From Faunimonas pinastri (lineage in GTDB: Bacteria; Pseudomonadota; Alphaproteobacteria; Rhizobiales; Afifellaceae), in contig NZ_FOFG01000007.1 in the NCBI RefSeq assembly GCF_900110915.1, positions 124,001 through 188,000 on the forward strand: 64,000 nt of DNA, given 5' to 3'. Shown here piece after piece: positions 8,123 through 16,765 of this stretch (positions are counted from its first letter, which is position 1; the number at the start of each line of letters is the position of its first letter). A model generated the notes under the pieces. The model was not told the origin of the DNA. It did not search any database and was given only the letters and a program-made list of their open reading frames with translations. The position numbers and the translations under genes were made by a program.

Positions 8123-9154
8123 ATGGCACAGGATCTGGAACTCGGACTCGATACATTCGGCGACGTCACGAACGACGCGGCCGGAAATGCGCTGCCGCAC
8201 GCGCAGGTGATCCGAAACCTCGTGGAAGAGGCGGTCCTCGCTGATCAGGTCGGCATCGACTTCATCGGCGTGGGCGAACATCATCGCGAGGATTTCGCGG
8301 TCTCCGCGCCCGAGGTGCTGCTGGGCGCAATCGCCGCGAGGACCAGCCGCATCCGGCTGGGCTCCGCCGTCACGGTGCTGAGCTCCGACGACCCGATCCG
8401 CGTCTTCCAGCGTTTCGCGACGCTAGACGCGGTGTCCAACGGACGCGCCGAAGTGATCCTCGGTCGTGGCTCCTTCACCGAATCCTTCCCGCTTTTCGGT
8501 TTCGACCTTGCTGACTACAGCGTGCTGTTCGAGGAAAAGCTCGACCTCTTTGCAGCGCTCTTGCCGCAGGAGCCGGTGAACTGGCAGGGCTCGACGCGGC
8601 CGCCGCTTTCCAGCCAGCTCGTCTATCCGCCGGTTGAAAACGGTCGGCTGAAGACCTGGATCGGCGTCGGCGGCAGCCCGGAATCCGTCGTCCGCGCGGC
8701 GCGTTATAATCTACCCATGATGCTGGCGATCATCGGCGGCGATCCGCAGCGCTTCGTTCCCTATGTCGATCTCTACAAGCGCGCCTTCGCGCAGATGGGC
8801 ACGCCGGTGCAGCCGGTCGGCGTGCATTCGCCGGGCTATGTCGCGGAGACCGACGAGCAGGCGCAGGCGGAGTTCTGGCCGGACTACAAGAAGATGCACG
8901 ACCGCATCGGCGCGCAGCGCGGCTGGCCGGCGCTCGCCCGCGCTTCCTTCGATCACGAGGTGCGGAACGGCTCGCTCTATGTCGGCTCGCCGGACACGGT
9001 GGCGCGCAAGATCGCCGCGACGGCCAAGGCGCTCGGGGCTGCTCGCTTCGACCTGAAATACAGCGCCGGGCCGCTGGGGCACGAGAAGATGATGCGCTGC
9101 ATCGAGCTCTACGGCACGAAGGTGGCGCCGACCGTGCGCGAACTGCTCGCCTGA
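8123..9154 (+). CDS. LLM-class flavin-dependent oxidoreductase (luciferase-like)
   Basis: 343 residues of the bacterial luciferase-like fold, an FMN- or F420-using barrel. The motifs GVGEHHREDFAVSAP (about residues 52-66) and TSRIRLGSAVTVLSSDDPIRV (around 74-94) are typical of a well-conserved LLM subfamily whose substrate is not known. The ATG start has only a weak GGACAGGA-like site upstream. It is transcribed away from the sulfite oxidase gene and converges on the SDR gene at 9176. Alkanesulfonate or sulfone monooxygenases belong to the same superfamily, which fits a sulfur theme, but no flavin reductase gene is adjacent and specific function cannot be assigned. Confidence 0.85.
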   Translation: MAQDLELGLDTFGDVTNDAAGNALPHAQVIRNLVEEAVLADQVGIDFIGVGEHHREDFAVSAPEVLLGAIAARTSRIRLGSAVTVLSSDDPIRVFQRFATLDAVSNGRAEVILGRGSFTESFPLFGFDLADYSVLFEEKLDLFAALLPQEPVNWQGSTRPPLSSQLVYPPVENGRLKTWIGVGGSPESVVRAARYNLPMMLAIIGGDPQRFVPYVDLYKRAFAQMGTPVQPVGVHSPGYVAETDEQAQAEFWPDYKKMHDRIGAQRGWPALARASFDHEVRNGSLYVGSPDTVARKIAATAKALGAARFDLKYSAGPLGHEKMMRCIELYGTKVAPTVRELLA

Positions 9155-9175
9155 GCTTTCAGGACGGATGCGGGC

Positions 9176-9937
9176 TCAGGTAAGGCCCGCATCCACCAGA
9201 AACTGAGCGCCGGTGCAGCCGCCGGCATCCTCGGAAGCGAGGAAGAGCGCCATGCGTGCGACATGCGTGGCGTCGAGGCGCACCTTGAGAGCCTGCGCTG
9301 CCAGGATTTCCGCTTCCGATTCCGGCGTCTGCCACAGCGCCGCCTGCCGCTCCGTCAGGATAGCGCCGGGAACGATGCAATTGACCCGGATGCCGTGGCC
9401 GCCCAGTTCGCGCGACAGGGTGCGGGTCAGGCCGACGATGGCGGCCTTCGCGGTCGTATAGGCGACCATGCCCGGCCGGCCCTTGATCCAGGAGGTCGAA
9501 CTCATGGTGAGGATCGAGCCGGAGCCCTGCGCCTTCATCTTTTCCGCGACCGCCTGCGAGGCGAAGAACTGGTGGTCTAGATTGAGCGCCAGCCGCCCGC
9601 GCCAATAATCGGGCTCGACATCGGCCATGTCGTGCCGGTCGTCGTTTCCGGCATTGTTGACGAGCACGTCCACCGCGCCCTCGGCGCCCTCGATCTCCGC
9701 GATGGCGGAGCGGAGCGCGGCTATGTCGGTGAGGTCGCAGACGTGGAAGGTTGCGCCGGGCAGGGACGCGGCCAGCGCCTCGCCGGTCTCGCGCCGGATA
9801 TCCAGGAAATGCACCCGGCTTGCCTGCGTCGCGAATGCGTGCACCAACTCCGCGCCGATGCCGGAAGCGCCGCCGGTGATGACGACGACCTTGCCGGCAA
9901 GGCTCGCGTAGCGGGTATAGGCGGCGTCAGGCGCCAT
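9176..9937 (-). CDS. SDR-family dehydrogenase, last gene of the sulfatase operon
   Basis: A 253-residue classical short-chain dehydrogenase with the NAD(P) motif TGGASGIG (residues 21-28), NNAG (94-97) and the catalytic S147, Y160, K164. The aspartate D46 after the second strand favours NAD. The start overlaps the preceding sulfatase gene by 11 bases, so it is the distal cistron of the leftward operon that begins at 16529. The fold and context are compatible with oxidation of the alcohol or sugar released by sulfate-ester hydrolysis, for example a sugar 1-dehydrogenase, but the substrate cannot be read from the sequence. Confidence 0.85.
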   Translation of the reverse strand: MAPDAAYTRYASLAGKVVVITGGASGIGAELVHAFATQASRVHFLDIRRETGEALAASLPGATFHVCDLTDIAALRSAIAEIEGAEGAVDVLVNNAGNDDRHDMADVEPDYWRGRLALNLDHQFFASQAVAEKMKAQGSGSILTMSSTSWIKGRPGMVAYTTAKAAIVGLTRTLSRELGGHGIRVNCIVPGAILTERQAALWQTPESEAEILAAQALKVRLDATHVARMALFLASEDAGGCTGAQFLVDAGLT

Positions 9938-11420
9938 GCTGCCGGCCCCGGTTCGGCGGCGTGCGAGCGGGGCCGGAGCCTTCGTTGACGCCTTCGGTCC
10001 AGCCCTGCGTGACGAGATCGCTGCGGATCCGCCATTTCAGGATCTCGGCGATCAGTCGCTGCTGCGTCGCCCCGTGTTCCGGATCGTCCCAGAGGCTGTT
10101 CACCTCACGCGGGTCGGCCTGGAGATCGAAGAGCTGGCCCTCGTCGCTGTCGACGAAATGCACGAGCTTCCAGCGGGCGTCCCGGATCATCGTCATGAAC
10201 CGGGTGCCGCTGAGGATGCGGTCGCCCGCATGCTCGGAGAAGACGAAGTCGCGCGCCTGCGTCTCCTCGCCCGTGAGGTAAGGCAGCAGCGACTGTGCCT
10301 CCATCCAGCGCGGCGGCGTGATGCCCGCAAGCTCGAGGATCGTCGGGCCGAAATCGAAGAGCGCGACGAGATCGTCGACGCGGCGGGGCTGCACCCGGCC
10401 CGGCGACCAGACGATGGCCGGCACGCGCACGCTCTGCTCGTACATGGTCCATTTCTGGCTGTGGCCGTGATCGTTCAGGCAGTCGCCATGGTCGGAGGTG
10501 AAGACGATCACCGTGTCATCCAGCACGCCGCGCCGGTCCAGCGCCTCGATGAGCTTGCCCATCTGCGTGTCGATGATGGAGACGTTGGCGAAGTAATGCT
10601 CACGCTGGCGGCGAAGCTGCTCGGGCGTGGGATCGGCGAGATGCACCACCGCGTCGTGATCGACCGCCAGGTGCTGCTCGCGAAGCTTCTTCAGAGCGGT
10701 CGGCTGACGCTCGATCGCTTCCCGGTCGAGGATCGCCTCCGGCAGGTCGCGGTTCCGGTATTTGTCGATATAGTCCTGCGTCGGGTCATAGGGCGGATGC
10801 GGGCCGGGAATGCCGATCTGCAGGAAGAAGGGCTCGTCGCCGCCGTAGCTGTCGAGCCACATGGCTGCGAATTCCGGGACGAAATTGTCGGAGTGCAGGT
10901 CCGCCGGCAGCTCCCAGACGAAGGCGCCCAGCCGCTCGCGATAATCGGCGAGCCGGCGATAGGTGACGCGGCTTGGCTTTTCCAGCCCGCGCGCCCAGAA
11001 GGCCTTGTCCCAATGATCGAGGAAGAAGGGCAGGCGCGCCGTCGCGCGGTCCTTGTTCTCCACCACGTGACGCTCGTGGAAGCCGAACGCGTCCTCGAAG
11101 GGCGAGGTGTGCATCTTGCCGACATTCACGCAGCGATAGCCGGCGGCCGAAAGCTGCTGCACCCAGCTATGCGTCCACGGTTCGTCGTTGCGGTAGACGC
11201 CGTTGGTATGGGGATAGAGGCCGGTGAAGAGGCTCGCCCGCGACGGCGCGCAGGAGGGCGACGTCACATACATGTGGGTGAAGCAGACGCCCTCCCGCGC
11301 CATGCGGTCGAGATTGGGCGTGTCCATATAGTCGAAACCGGCGGCGGCGATCGTGTCGAAGCGCTGCTGGTCGGTGATGACGAAGACGATGTTCGGCTGC
11401 TTCCGGCTTCCCAAAGGCAT
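9927..11420 (-). CDS. Cys-type (formylglycine) sulfatase, cytoplasmic
   Basis: 497 residues of the type I sulfatase family, which hydrolyses sulfate esters with a formylglycine nucleophile. The modification motif C57-A-P-S-R61 is intact, the metal-binding D17 sits in VITDQQR, and FTSDHGD later supplies further metal ligands. No signal peptide precedes PNIVFVITD, so the enzyme should work in the cytoplasm. The frame stays open upstream through the binding-protein gene, but that part is antisense-like and is rejected. The ATG at 11420 sits directly against GGAAGGA; a TTG two codons later (11414) has better spacing and could be the real start. It is a paralogue of the sulfatase at 15096 and shares many blocks with it (for example GYRCVNVGKMHT). 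Confidence 0.9.
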   Translation of the reverse strand: MPLGSRKQPNIVFVITDQQRFDTIAAAGFDYMDTPNLDRMAREGVCFTHMYVTSPSCAPSRASLFTGLYPHTNGVYRNDEPWTHSWVQQLSAAGYRCVNVGKMHTSPFEDAFGFHERHVVENKDRATARLPFFLDHWDKAFWARGLEKPSRVTYRRLADYRERLGAFVWELPADLHSDNFVPEFAAMWLDSYGGDEPFFLQIGIPGPHPPYDPTQDYIDKYRNRDLPEAILDREAIERQPTALKKLREQHLAVDHDAVVHLADPTPEQLRRQREHYFANVSIIDTQMGKLIEALDRRGVLDDTVIVFTSDHGDCLNDHGHSQKWTMYEQSVRVPAIVWSPGRVQPRRVDDLVALFDFGPTILELAGITPPRWMEAQSLLPYLTGEETQARDFVFSEHAGDRILSGTRFMTMIRDARWKLVHFVDSDEGQLFDLQADPREVNSLWDDPEHGATQQRLIAEILKWRIRSDLVTQGWTEGVNEGSGPARTPPNRGRQHGA

Positions 11421-11482
11421 TCCTTCCGCGATGGCCGCCGCAGAGGGGCGGCGGCCGGGTTCAGTTCGCTCGAAGGGGCCGA

Positions 11483-12460
11483 TCAGGCCTGGATGAACAG
11501 GTCGTTGGCGTTGTACTGCGCGGGCGGCAGCGGGTTCGGCAGCATGCCGAATTCCTTGAACATCGTGTTGAACTGCGTCAGCCACTTGTCGACCGTGCCG
11601 TCCTTGGCGAAGCCTTCGAGCTCCTTGCTGGTCAGCATCTTGCGGCTGTGCGCGACATTGGAGGTCGCCTGCAGCGGCGCGTTCAGGAACTTGGCCGTCA
11701 GCTCGACGGACCGGTCGATATTGGCGACGCGGTAGTCCATCGCCTTCTTCATCACGCGGATGAAGCTCGTGACGAGCTTGGGATCCTGCGCGACGATCTC
11801 GTTGCGCGCGACATAGGTGTTGATGAACGAGGTGTCGGGATAAAAATCCTTGTTGCCGATCAGTTCCTTGAGATTGGGCACTCGGGCCTTGATCACGTCG
11901 ATCAGCGGGTACCACAGACCGGCGGCGTCGATCTGCTTGGACGAGAAGGCCGCAACGACCGTGCTCGGGTCCATCGGCACGATCTGCACGTCGGAGAGCT
12001 TCAGCCCCGCCTTGGCCAGACCGAGGCGCAGGATCATGTCGCCGGAGGTGCCTTGCGGCACACCGATCTTCTTGCCCTTGAGGTCGGCGATGGAGCCGAT
12101 CTCCGGCTGCGCGATGATGCGGTCGCTGAAGCCGATATCGTTGACGCCGATCACCTTGGCGCGGCCGCTGGCCGGCAGCCACAGCGCGCCCGGCCCGATC
12201 GTGCCGAAGTTCAGGCTGCCCGCGCCCATGGCCTGGATCTGGATGGGGCCGTTGGTGAAGACCTTGAGGTCCGGCTTCAGCCCCTCCGCATCCCAGAGCT
12301 TCTGGTCCTCGGCGATGGCGAAGACGCTGGCATTCGGGAAGTCGGCGATATAGCCGATGGTGAGGTCGCCGGAAGCGGCTTTCGCCGGGCGGGCGAAGGG
12401 CAGCGTGCCGACAGCTGCGGCAGCGGCGGTGGTCGCCATGAAGGCGCGTCTGGAAAGCAT
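11483..12460 (-). CDS. ABC transporter substrate-binding protein, NitT/TauT type
   Basis: 325 residues of the NMT1/SsuA/TauA-like periplasmic binding fold. The N-terminus (SRRAFMATTAAAAAVGTLPFA) looks like a Tat-style signal with cleavage after AKA near residue 28. The start follows CAGGAGGAACGAC, a strong ribosome site. This family imports nitrate, sulfonates, taurine, sulfate esters, thiamine precursors and similar small ligands. Placed between a sulfatase and the cognate ATPase and permease genes in an operon with a formylglycine-generating enzyme, it most plausibly binds an organic sulfate ester. That assignment rests on context only. Confidence 0.87.
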   Translation of the reverse strand: MLSRRAFMATTAAAAAVGTLPFARPAKAASGDLTIGYIADFPNASVFAIAEDQKLWDAEGLKPDLKVFTNGPIQIQAMGAGSLNFGTIGPGALWLPASGRAKVIGVNDIGFSDRIIAQPEIGSIADLKGKKIGVPQGTSGDMILRLGLAKAGLKLSDVQIVPMDPSTVVAAFSSKQIDAAGLWYPLIDVIKARVPNLKELIGNKDFYPDTSFINTYVARNEIVAQDPKLVTSFIRVMKKAMDYRVANIDRSVELTAKFLNAPLQATSNVAHSRKMLTSKELEGFAKDGTVDKWLTQFNTMFKEFGMLPNPLPPAQYNANDLFIQA

Positions 12461-12485
12461 GTCGTTCCTCCTGAGTTTTTGGCGT

Positions 12486-13256
12486 CTAATGCTCGGCCGG
12501 GTGGTAGACCGAACGCCATACTTCGTTTCTGAGCGCCGCGAATTCCGGTGACAGCCGCATCTCTTCCGTGCGGGGATAGGGCAGGTCGACCGGGATGATC
12601 CGGTGCAGGCGGCCGGGACGGGAGGCCATCACGATGACCCGGCTGGCGAGGTAGACCGCCTCGTCGACGTCGTGGGTGATGAACATGACCGTCCTTCGTT
12701 CCTGGCTCCAGGTTTGCAGGAGTTGATCCTGCAACTGGACGCGCGTCAAAGCATCGAGCGCTCCGAAAGGCTCGTCCATGAGAAGGATTTTCGGGTTCAC
12801 CGCGTAGGCGCGCGCGATCGCGCACCGCTGCTTCATGCCGCCGGAAAGCGTTTTGGGCAGCGAATTGGCGAAATCCCCGAGGCCCACCAGCTGGATGAAG
12901 CGATCGGCGATCTCCCGCCGCTTCGCGCGCGGCATGCCGGTGATCTGCAGGCCGAACTCGACGTTCTGGCGTACGGTCAGCCAGGGGAACAGCGCGTATT
13001 GCTGGAAGATGACGCCGCGCTCGGGACCCGGCCCCGTCACTTCCGCACCATCCACGAGGACGCTGCCGGACGAGGGCGTGATCAGGCCGGCCGCGATGTT
13101 CATCGCCGTGGACTTGCCGCAGCCGGACGGGCCGACCACGGTGACGAACTCGCCGTCCTCGATGTCGAGCGACAGCTTGTCGAGCGCGAGGAAGCTCTTC
13201 TGGCCGGCAAGCTCGAAGCTGCGCGAGACGTCCTGGAACGAGATCTTGGGTATCAT
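12486..13256 (-). CDS. ABC transporter ATP-binding protein, NitT/TauT type
   Basis: 256 residues, the ATPase of the importer. Walker [10 protein letters not shown] is at 42-50, the Q-loop QQYALFPW near 85-92, the signature LSGGMKQR at 137-144 and Walker B ILLMDEP at 157-163, followed by the D-loop and the switch histidine in FITHDVDEA. It overlaps the permease stop by four bases (ATGA), and the binding-protein gene follows after 25 bases. The sequence is of the SsuB/TauB/NrtD group, which energises uptake of small oxyanions and sulfonates. All catalytic motifs are intact. Confidence 0.9.
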   Translation of the reverse strand: MIPKISFQDVSRSFELAGQKSFLALDKLSLDIEDGEFVTVVGPSGCGKSTAMNIAAGLITPSSGSVLVDGAEVTGPGPERGVIFQQYALFPWLTVRQNVEFGLQITGMPRAKRREIADRFIQLVGLGDFANSLPKTLSGGMKQRCAIARAYAVNPKILLMDEPFGALDALTRVQLQDQLLQTWSQERRTVMFITHDVDEAVYLASRVIVMASRPGRLHRIIPVDLPYPRTEEMRLSPEFAALRNEVWRSVYHPAEH

Positions 13257-14065
13257 GCCTTTTCCTGCCAGGAGGTCAGCGCGCGATCGATGGCGATGAT
13301 GATGCGGTCCATGAGGAGACCCAGGATGCCGATGGCGATCAGGCTCACGAAGATGGTGGGCAGATCGTAATAAAGCTGCGCCTGCTGCATGCGGAAGCCG
13401 AGGCCGGACTGCGCCGCGATCAGCTCCGCCGCCACCACCGTCGCCCAGGAGGAGCCGAGGCCGATACGCACGCCCACCATGATGAAGGGCGTGGAAGCCG
13501 GGATCACCACGCGGCGGAAGATCGTCATGTCCTTTGCGCCGAGCACGCGCGCGGCATTGACCAGTGTCCGGTCCACCGTGATCACGCCCTGATAGGTCGC
13601 GACCACGCTGGTGAGGAAGGCGGCCAGGAAGATCACGAAGATCTTGGGCGTTTCGCCGATGCCCATGGTGACGATCGCCAGCGGAATGATCGCCAGCGGC
13701 GGAATGGTGCGGAAGAACTGCACGTAGGGCTCGATCAGCCCGCGCGCGATCCGGTACCAGCCCATGAGAAAGCCGACGGGGATGGCCACCGCGATGCCGA
13801 GCAGAAAGCCGGACAGCACGCGGCCGAGGCTGGCCAGCGCGTCGGACAGGAGCAGCGCGCTGCCGGCCAGTTCCACCCCCTTGCGCAGCACCTCCATCGG
13901 GCCGGGAAGGCCGACGACGCCGAGCGACGTGATGGCCGCCCAGATCGCGATGCCGAGGACGACGGCGACGATGTTGATGCCGAGCATCGCGCTGCCGGAG
14001 CCGAGCAGGCGACCGGTCAGGAAGCCGCCGGGGCGGGGTGGCGCGGCGCTGTCGGTGGAACTCAT
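13253..14065 (-). CDS. ABC transporter permease, NitT/TauT type
   Basis: 270 residues with about six hydrophobic segments and the binding-protein-dependent transport EAA-type loop in the second half ([22 protein letters not shown], around residues 168-189). It belongs to the SsuC/TauC group of inner-membrane permeases. The start ATG at 14065 overlaps the stop of the formylglycine-generating enzyme gene as ATGA, which decides it over an upstream in-frame start at 14197. Translational coupling on both sides places it firmly in the sulfatase operon. It should form a homodimeric channel with two copies of the ATPase. Confidence 0.9.
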   Translation of the reverse strand: MSSTDSAAPPRPGGFLTGRLLGSGSAMLGINIVAVVLGIAIWAAITSLGVVGLPGPMEVLRKGVELAGSALLLSDALASLGRVLSGFLLGIAVAIPVGFLMGWYRIARGLIEPYVQFFRTIPPLAIIPLAIVTMGIGETPKIFVIFLAAFLTSVVATYQGVITVDRTLVNAARVLGAKDMTIFRRVVIPASTPFIMVGVRIGLGSSWATVVAAELIAAQSGLGFRMQQAQLYYDLPTIFVSLIAIGILGLLMDRIIIAIDRALTSWQEKA

Positions 14066-15099
14066 GCGTTGTCTCCGGCGCTGGCCTGGTTGAACTTCAT
14101 CGGGCCGGCGCCCCGGCGCACGCAGCGGAAGCCGATATGGATCGTGGCGCTGTCGATCATCTCGGGATGGCGGGCAGCCGGCCGGTAGCGCCGGCAATAA
14201 TTGGGGGCGCAGAGATGCGAGCCGCCCTTCAGCACCTTGCGGGGGATGCGGATCTGCGGCTGCTGCGGGTCGTAGCTCCGCGCCTCGTCGGCGACGCGCG
14301 GATTGCGGGCCGAGCAGCAGGACTTTTCGCCCGCCTCAACGTGGCGTCCGCTCCAGAAATCGTCGGTCCATTCCCAGACATTGCCGATCATGTCGAGAAG
14401 GCCGAAGCCATTCCCGGGATAATTGCCGACCGGCGACGTGCCGAAATCTCCGGGAAGATCCGGCGCGCGCATCGGGAACTCGCCGCTCCACGTATTCGCC
14501 ATGCGCCGGCCGTCCGGCGTGAATTCGTCGCCCCAGGCATAGGGTCTGGCGTCCAGCCCGCCGCGCGCGGCATATTCCCATTCCGCTTCCGTGGGCAGGC
14601 ACTTGCCGGCCCAGCGGGCATAGGCTTCCGCATCGGCGAATGCGATGTGGACCACAGGGTGGTCCATCCTGTCGTCGGCGAGGTCGTTCACCCCGTCCGG
14701 CCGTCCCCAGAAGGCACCGGGCACGAAGCCCCACCAGTCGCCCCAGAAGCGGAGGTCGACCGGGCGCGACGGCGAGGTGAAGACGATGGAGCCGGCCTTC
14801 AGGAGCTCCGGTTTCGCGCCGGGATAAAGCGCCGGATCGGGCTGGCGCTCCGCGATCGTGCGGTAGCCGGTGGCGGCGACGAAATCGGCGAACTGCCGGT
14901 TGGTGACCGGCGTCCGGTCCATCCAGAAGCCGTCGACGCGGACCTGGTGGGCCGGGCCTTCCTCCGGATAGTGCTCGTCGGAGCCCATGCGAAAGGCGCC
15001 GCCCTCGATCCACACCATGCCATCGGCGGCACGCGGCGCATCGCCCGTGGCGGCCGCCGCGCTCCCGAGGTCCTGCGCCGCTTCAGCCGCCGGGTTCAT
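14062..15099 (-). CDS. Formylglycine-generating enzyme (sulfatase-modifying factor)
   Basis: 345 residues of the FGE-sulfatase fold. The redox/copper-site cysteine pair is C297 and C302 in [16 protein letters not shown], with the five-residue spacing of authentic aerobic FGEs, and the terminal G-F-R-C-V block is present. It would oxidise the cysteine of the C-x-P-S-R motif in sulfatases to formylglycine. Both sulfatases encoded in this operon have that cysteine, so all the parts needed for active enzyme are together. No signal peptide is seen, in keeping with cytoplasmic sulfatases. The start overlaps the upstream sulfatase stop as ATGA. Many FGE-fold proteins lack the cysteines and do other jobs; this one retains them. 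Confidence 0.9.
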   Translation of the reverse strand: MNPAAEAAQDLGSAAAATGDAPRAADGMVWIEGGAFRMGSDEHYPEEGPAHQVRVDGFWMDRTPVTNRQFADFVAATGYRTIAERQPDPALYPGAKPELLKAGSIVFTSPSRPVDLRFWGDWWGFVPGAFWGRPDGVNDLADDRMDHPVVHIAFADAEAYARWAGKCLPTEAEWEYAARGGLDARPYAWGDEFTPDGRRMANTWSGEFPMRAPDLPGDFGTSPVGNYPGNGFGLLDMIGNVWEWTDDFWSGRHVEAGEKSCCSARNPRVADEARSYDPQQPQIRIPRKVLKGGSHLCAPNYCRRYRPAARHPEMIDSATIHIGFRCVRRGAGPMKFNQASAGDNA

Positions 15100-16529
15100 C
15101 GCGCCCCCACATTGATGTCGCGGGTCCGGTAATTGGACTCGATCAGCCAGTCGCGGATGACGTCCAGGAGCTCGCGTCGCTTGTCGATATGGGCCGGATC
15201 GCTCCAGAGATTGTGCACTTCCTTCGGATCGTTCTGGAGGTCGAAAAGCTGGCCTTCCTCCGAACCCTTGAAATGCACGAGCTTCCAGCGCTCGTCGCGC
15301 ACGCCGGTGATGAACTCCGTGCCGGACAGTGCGACGTCGCCGGCCTGTTCGCAGAAGACGTAGCGGCGCGGCGTCCAGTCCCGGCCTTCCAGCGCCGGCA
15401 CGAGGCTCTTCGCCTCGAAGTCGGCCGGCGGGGTGATGCCGGCGAATTCCAGGATCGTAGGCCCGAGATCGAAGAACTGGCAGAGCCCGTCCACCGTGCG
15501 GCCGCCCTCGAAACGGTTGGCGGTGGACCAGATGATCGTCGGCACGCGGGTGACCACGTCGTACATCGACCATTTCTGGATCAGGCCGTGATCGCCCAGG
15601 CATTCACCGTGATCGGAGGTGAAGATGACGATGGCGTCCTCGAGATAGCCGCGCTCGCGAAGCGCATCCAGGAGTTCGCCCACCTTCTGGTCGATCAGTG
15701 TGACGTTGCCGAGATAGTGCGCCCAGAGCCGCTGCATCTGCTCGCGCGTCGGATCGAGGTTCCAGACGACGGAATCGTGGTCCACGTCCACGTCGTGCTG
15801 GCGTTTTTCCTTCAGCGCGGAGGGGAGTTCGTCCATCTCCTGCTTCGTCGGTTGCGGCAGCGGCAGGTCGTCCCTGTCGAGATAGGGCTCGGAATAGCGC
15901 GCCGGCGGATCGTAGGGCGGATGCGGCCCGGGCATGCCGACCTGCAGGAACAGCGGCTCGGTCTGCGGATAGGTGTTCACCCACCATTTCGCCATGTCGC
16001 AGACGAAGGCGTCGGAATGGAGGTGCTCCGGCAGCTCCCAGTCGAAGGCGCCCAGGCGCTCGCGATAATCGTCGCGCTTGCGGTATTCCTCGCGCTGCTG
16101 CTTGACGAGGCCGTTGGCGGCCAGCGCCTTGTCCCATTCGTCGAAATACCAGCGCCCCTCCATGTAGCGATCCTTGTTTTCCACGACGTAGCGCTCGTGG
16201 AAGCCGGAATCGGAATCGTAGGGGATGGTGTGCATCTTGCCGACATTGACGCAGCGGTAGCCGGTGTCGCGCAGGCGCTCCACCCAGGTCCGCTGCCACG
16301 GCTGGCCGTTGGCGAGGATGCCGGTCGTGTGCGGGTAATAGCCGGTGAAGAGGCTTGCCCGGGACGGCACGCAGGACGGCGCGGTGATGTGGCATTCGGT
16401 GAGGGCCACGCCTTCCTGCACCATGCGGTCGAGGTTCGGCGTGACGGCATAGGGAAAGCCCAGCGCGGCGATGGAATCGTAGCGCTGCTGGTCCGTCATG
16501 ATCAGGATGATGTTCGGCTTGTCAGCCAT
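15096..16529 (-). CDS. Cys-type (formylglycine) sulfatase, first gene of the operon
   Basis: 477 residues of the type I sulfatase family. The formylglycine motif is C53-V-P-S-R57 and a metal-binding aspartate is D13 in MTDQQRYD; FTSDHGECLGDHG carries further ligands. There is no signal peptide, so it is predicted cytoplasmic. The ATG at 16529 is preferred because AGGAC lies six bases upstream; an ATG 36 bases earlier has no ribosome site. It is paralogous to the sulfatase at 9927, with strong blockwise identity, and the two may act on successive sulfate groups or on different sugars or aromatics. The family resembles choline sulfatases and sugar sulfatases, but the substrate pocket cannot be assigned by eye. 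Confidence 0.9.
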   Translation of the reverse strand: MADKPNIILIMTDQQRYDSIAALGFPYAVTPNLDRMVQEGVALTECHITAPSCVPSRASLFTGYYPHTTGILANGQPWQRTWVERLRDTGYRCVNVGKMHTIPYDSDSGFHERYVVENKDRYMEGRWYFDEWDKALAANGLVKQQREEYRKRDDYRERLGAFDWELPEHLHSDAFVCDMAKWWVNTYPQTEPLFLQVGMPGPHPPYDPPARYSEPYLDRDDLPLPQPTKQEMDELPSALKEKRQHDVDVDHDSVVWNLDPTREQMQRLWAHYLGNVTLIDQKVGELLDALRERGYLEDAIVIFTSDHGECLGDHGLIQKWSMYDVVTRVPTIIWSTANRFEGGRTVDGLCQFFDLGPTILEFAGITPPADFEAKSLVPALEGRDWTPRRYVFCEQAGDVALSGTEFITGVRDERWKLVHFKGSEEGQLFDLQNDPKEVHNLWSDPAHIDKRRELLDVIRDWLIESNYRTRDINVGAR

Positions 16530-16561
16530 GGCGAGGTCCTGTGTCTCTGGCCTGTCGGGCG

Positions 16562-16633
16562 TCACGAAGCCAGCCGGCTCGGCCTTGTGGGAGCAGAGCG
16601 GGTCTTCCGGACAATCGTGGCTGCGGATAGCAT
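16562..16633 (-). CDS. Possible 23-residue leader peptide upstream of the sulfatase operon
   Basis: A short open frame with a very good ribosome site (AGGAGAGG, seven bases before the ATG) lies inside the leader of the sulfatase operon and ends 33 bases before the first sulfatase start. Its product is basic (MLSAATIVRKTRSAPTRPSR...). The bases around its start (AACGACATGCT.TCC) nearly repeat those of the binding-protein gene start at 12460. It may be a regulatory leader, or the relic of a displaced binding-protein gene. Expression is not proven. Confidence 0.35.
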   Translation of the reverse strand: MLSAATIVRKTRSAPTRPSRLAS

Positions 16634-16701
16634 GTCGTTTCCTCTCCTGGCCATCGCGTTGACCGCGACTGTTCTTGGCTTGGCGAGCAGGCTGGCATAA
16701 A

Positions 16702-16713
16702 GTGAGCGCTCAC
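16702..16713. promoter_or_regulatory. LacI-type operator between the regulator and the sulfatase operon
   Basis: GTGAGCGCTCAC is a perfect 12-base palindrome with the central CG typical of LacI-family operators; it matches the core of the ideal symmetric lac operator. It lies 53 bases before the LacI-family gene and 173 bases before the first sulfatase gene, in the divergent promoter region. It is followed by GCAACGTTCAC, a partial second half-site. Confidence 0.7.
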
Positions 16714-16765
16714 GCAACGTTCACTCCGAGCGTCCGATGTCCGACGCGGCTTGAAGGGGAGGCCA

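Noticed and set aside
11421..12182. N-terminal extension of the sulfatase at 9927 to give 751 residues
   Set aside because: The extra part overlaps the binding-protein gene in another frame, is Arg/Gln-rich and unlike sulfatases.
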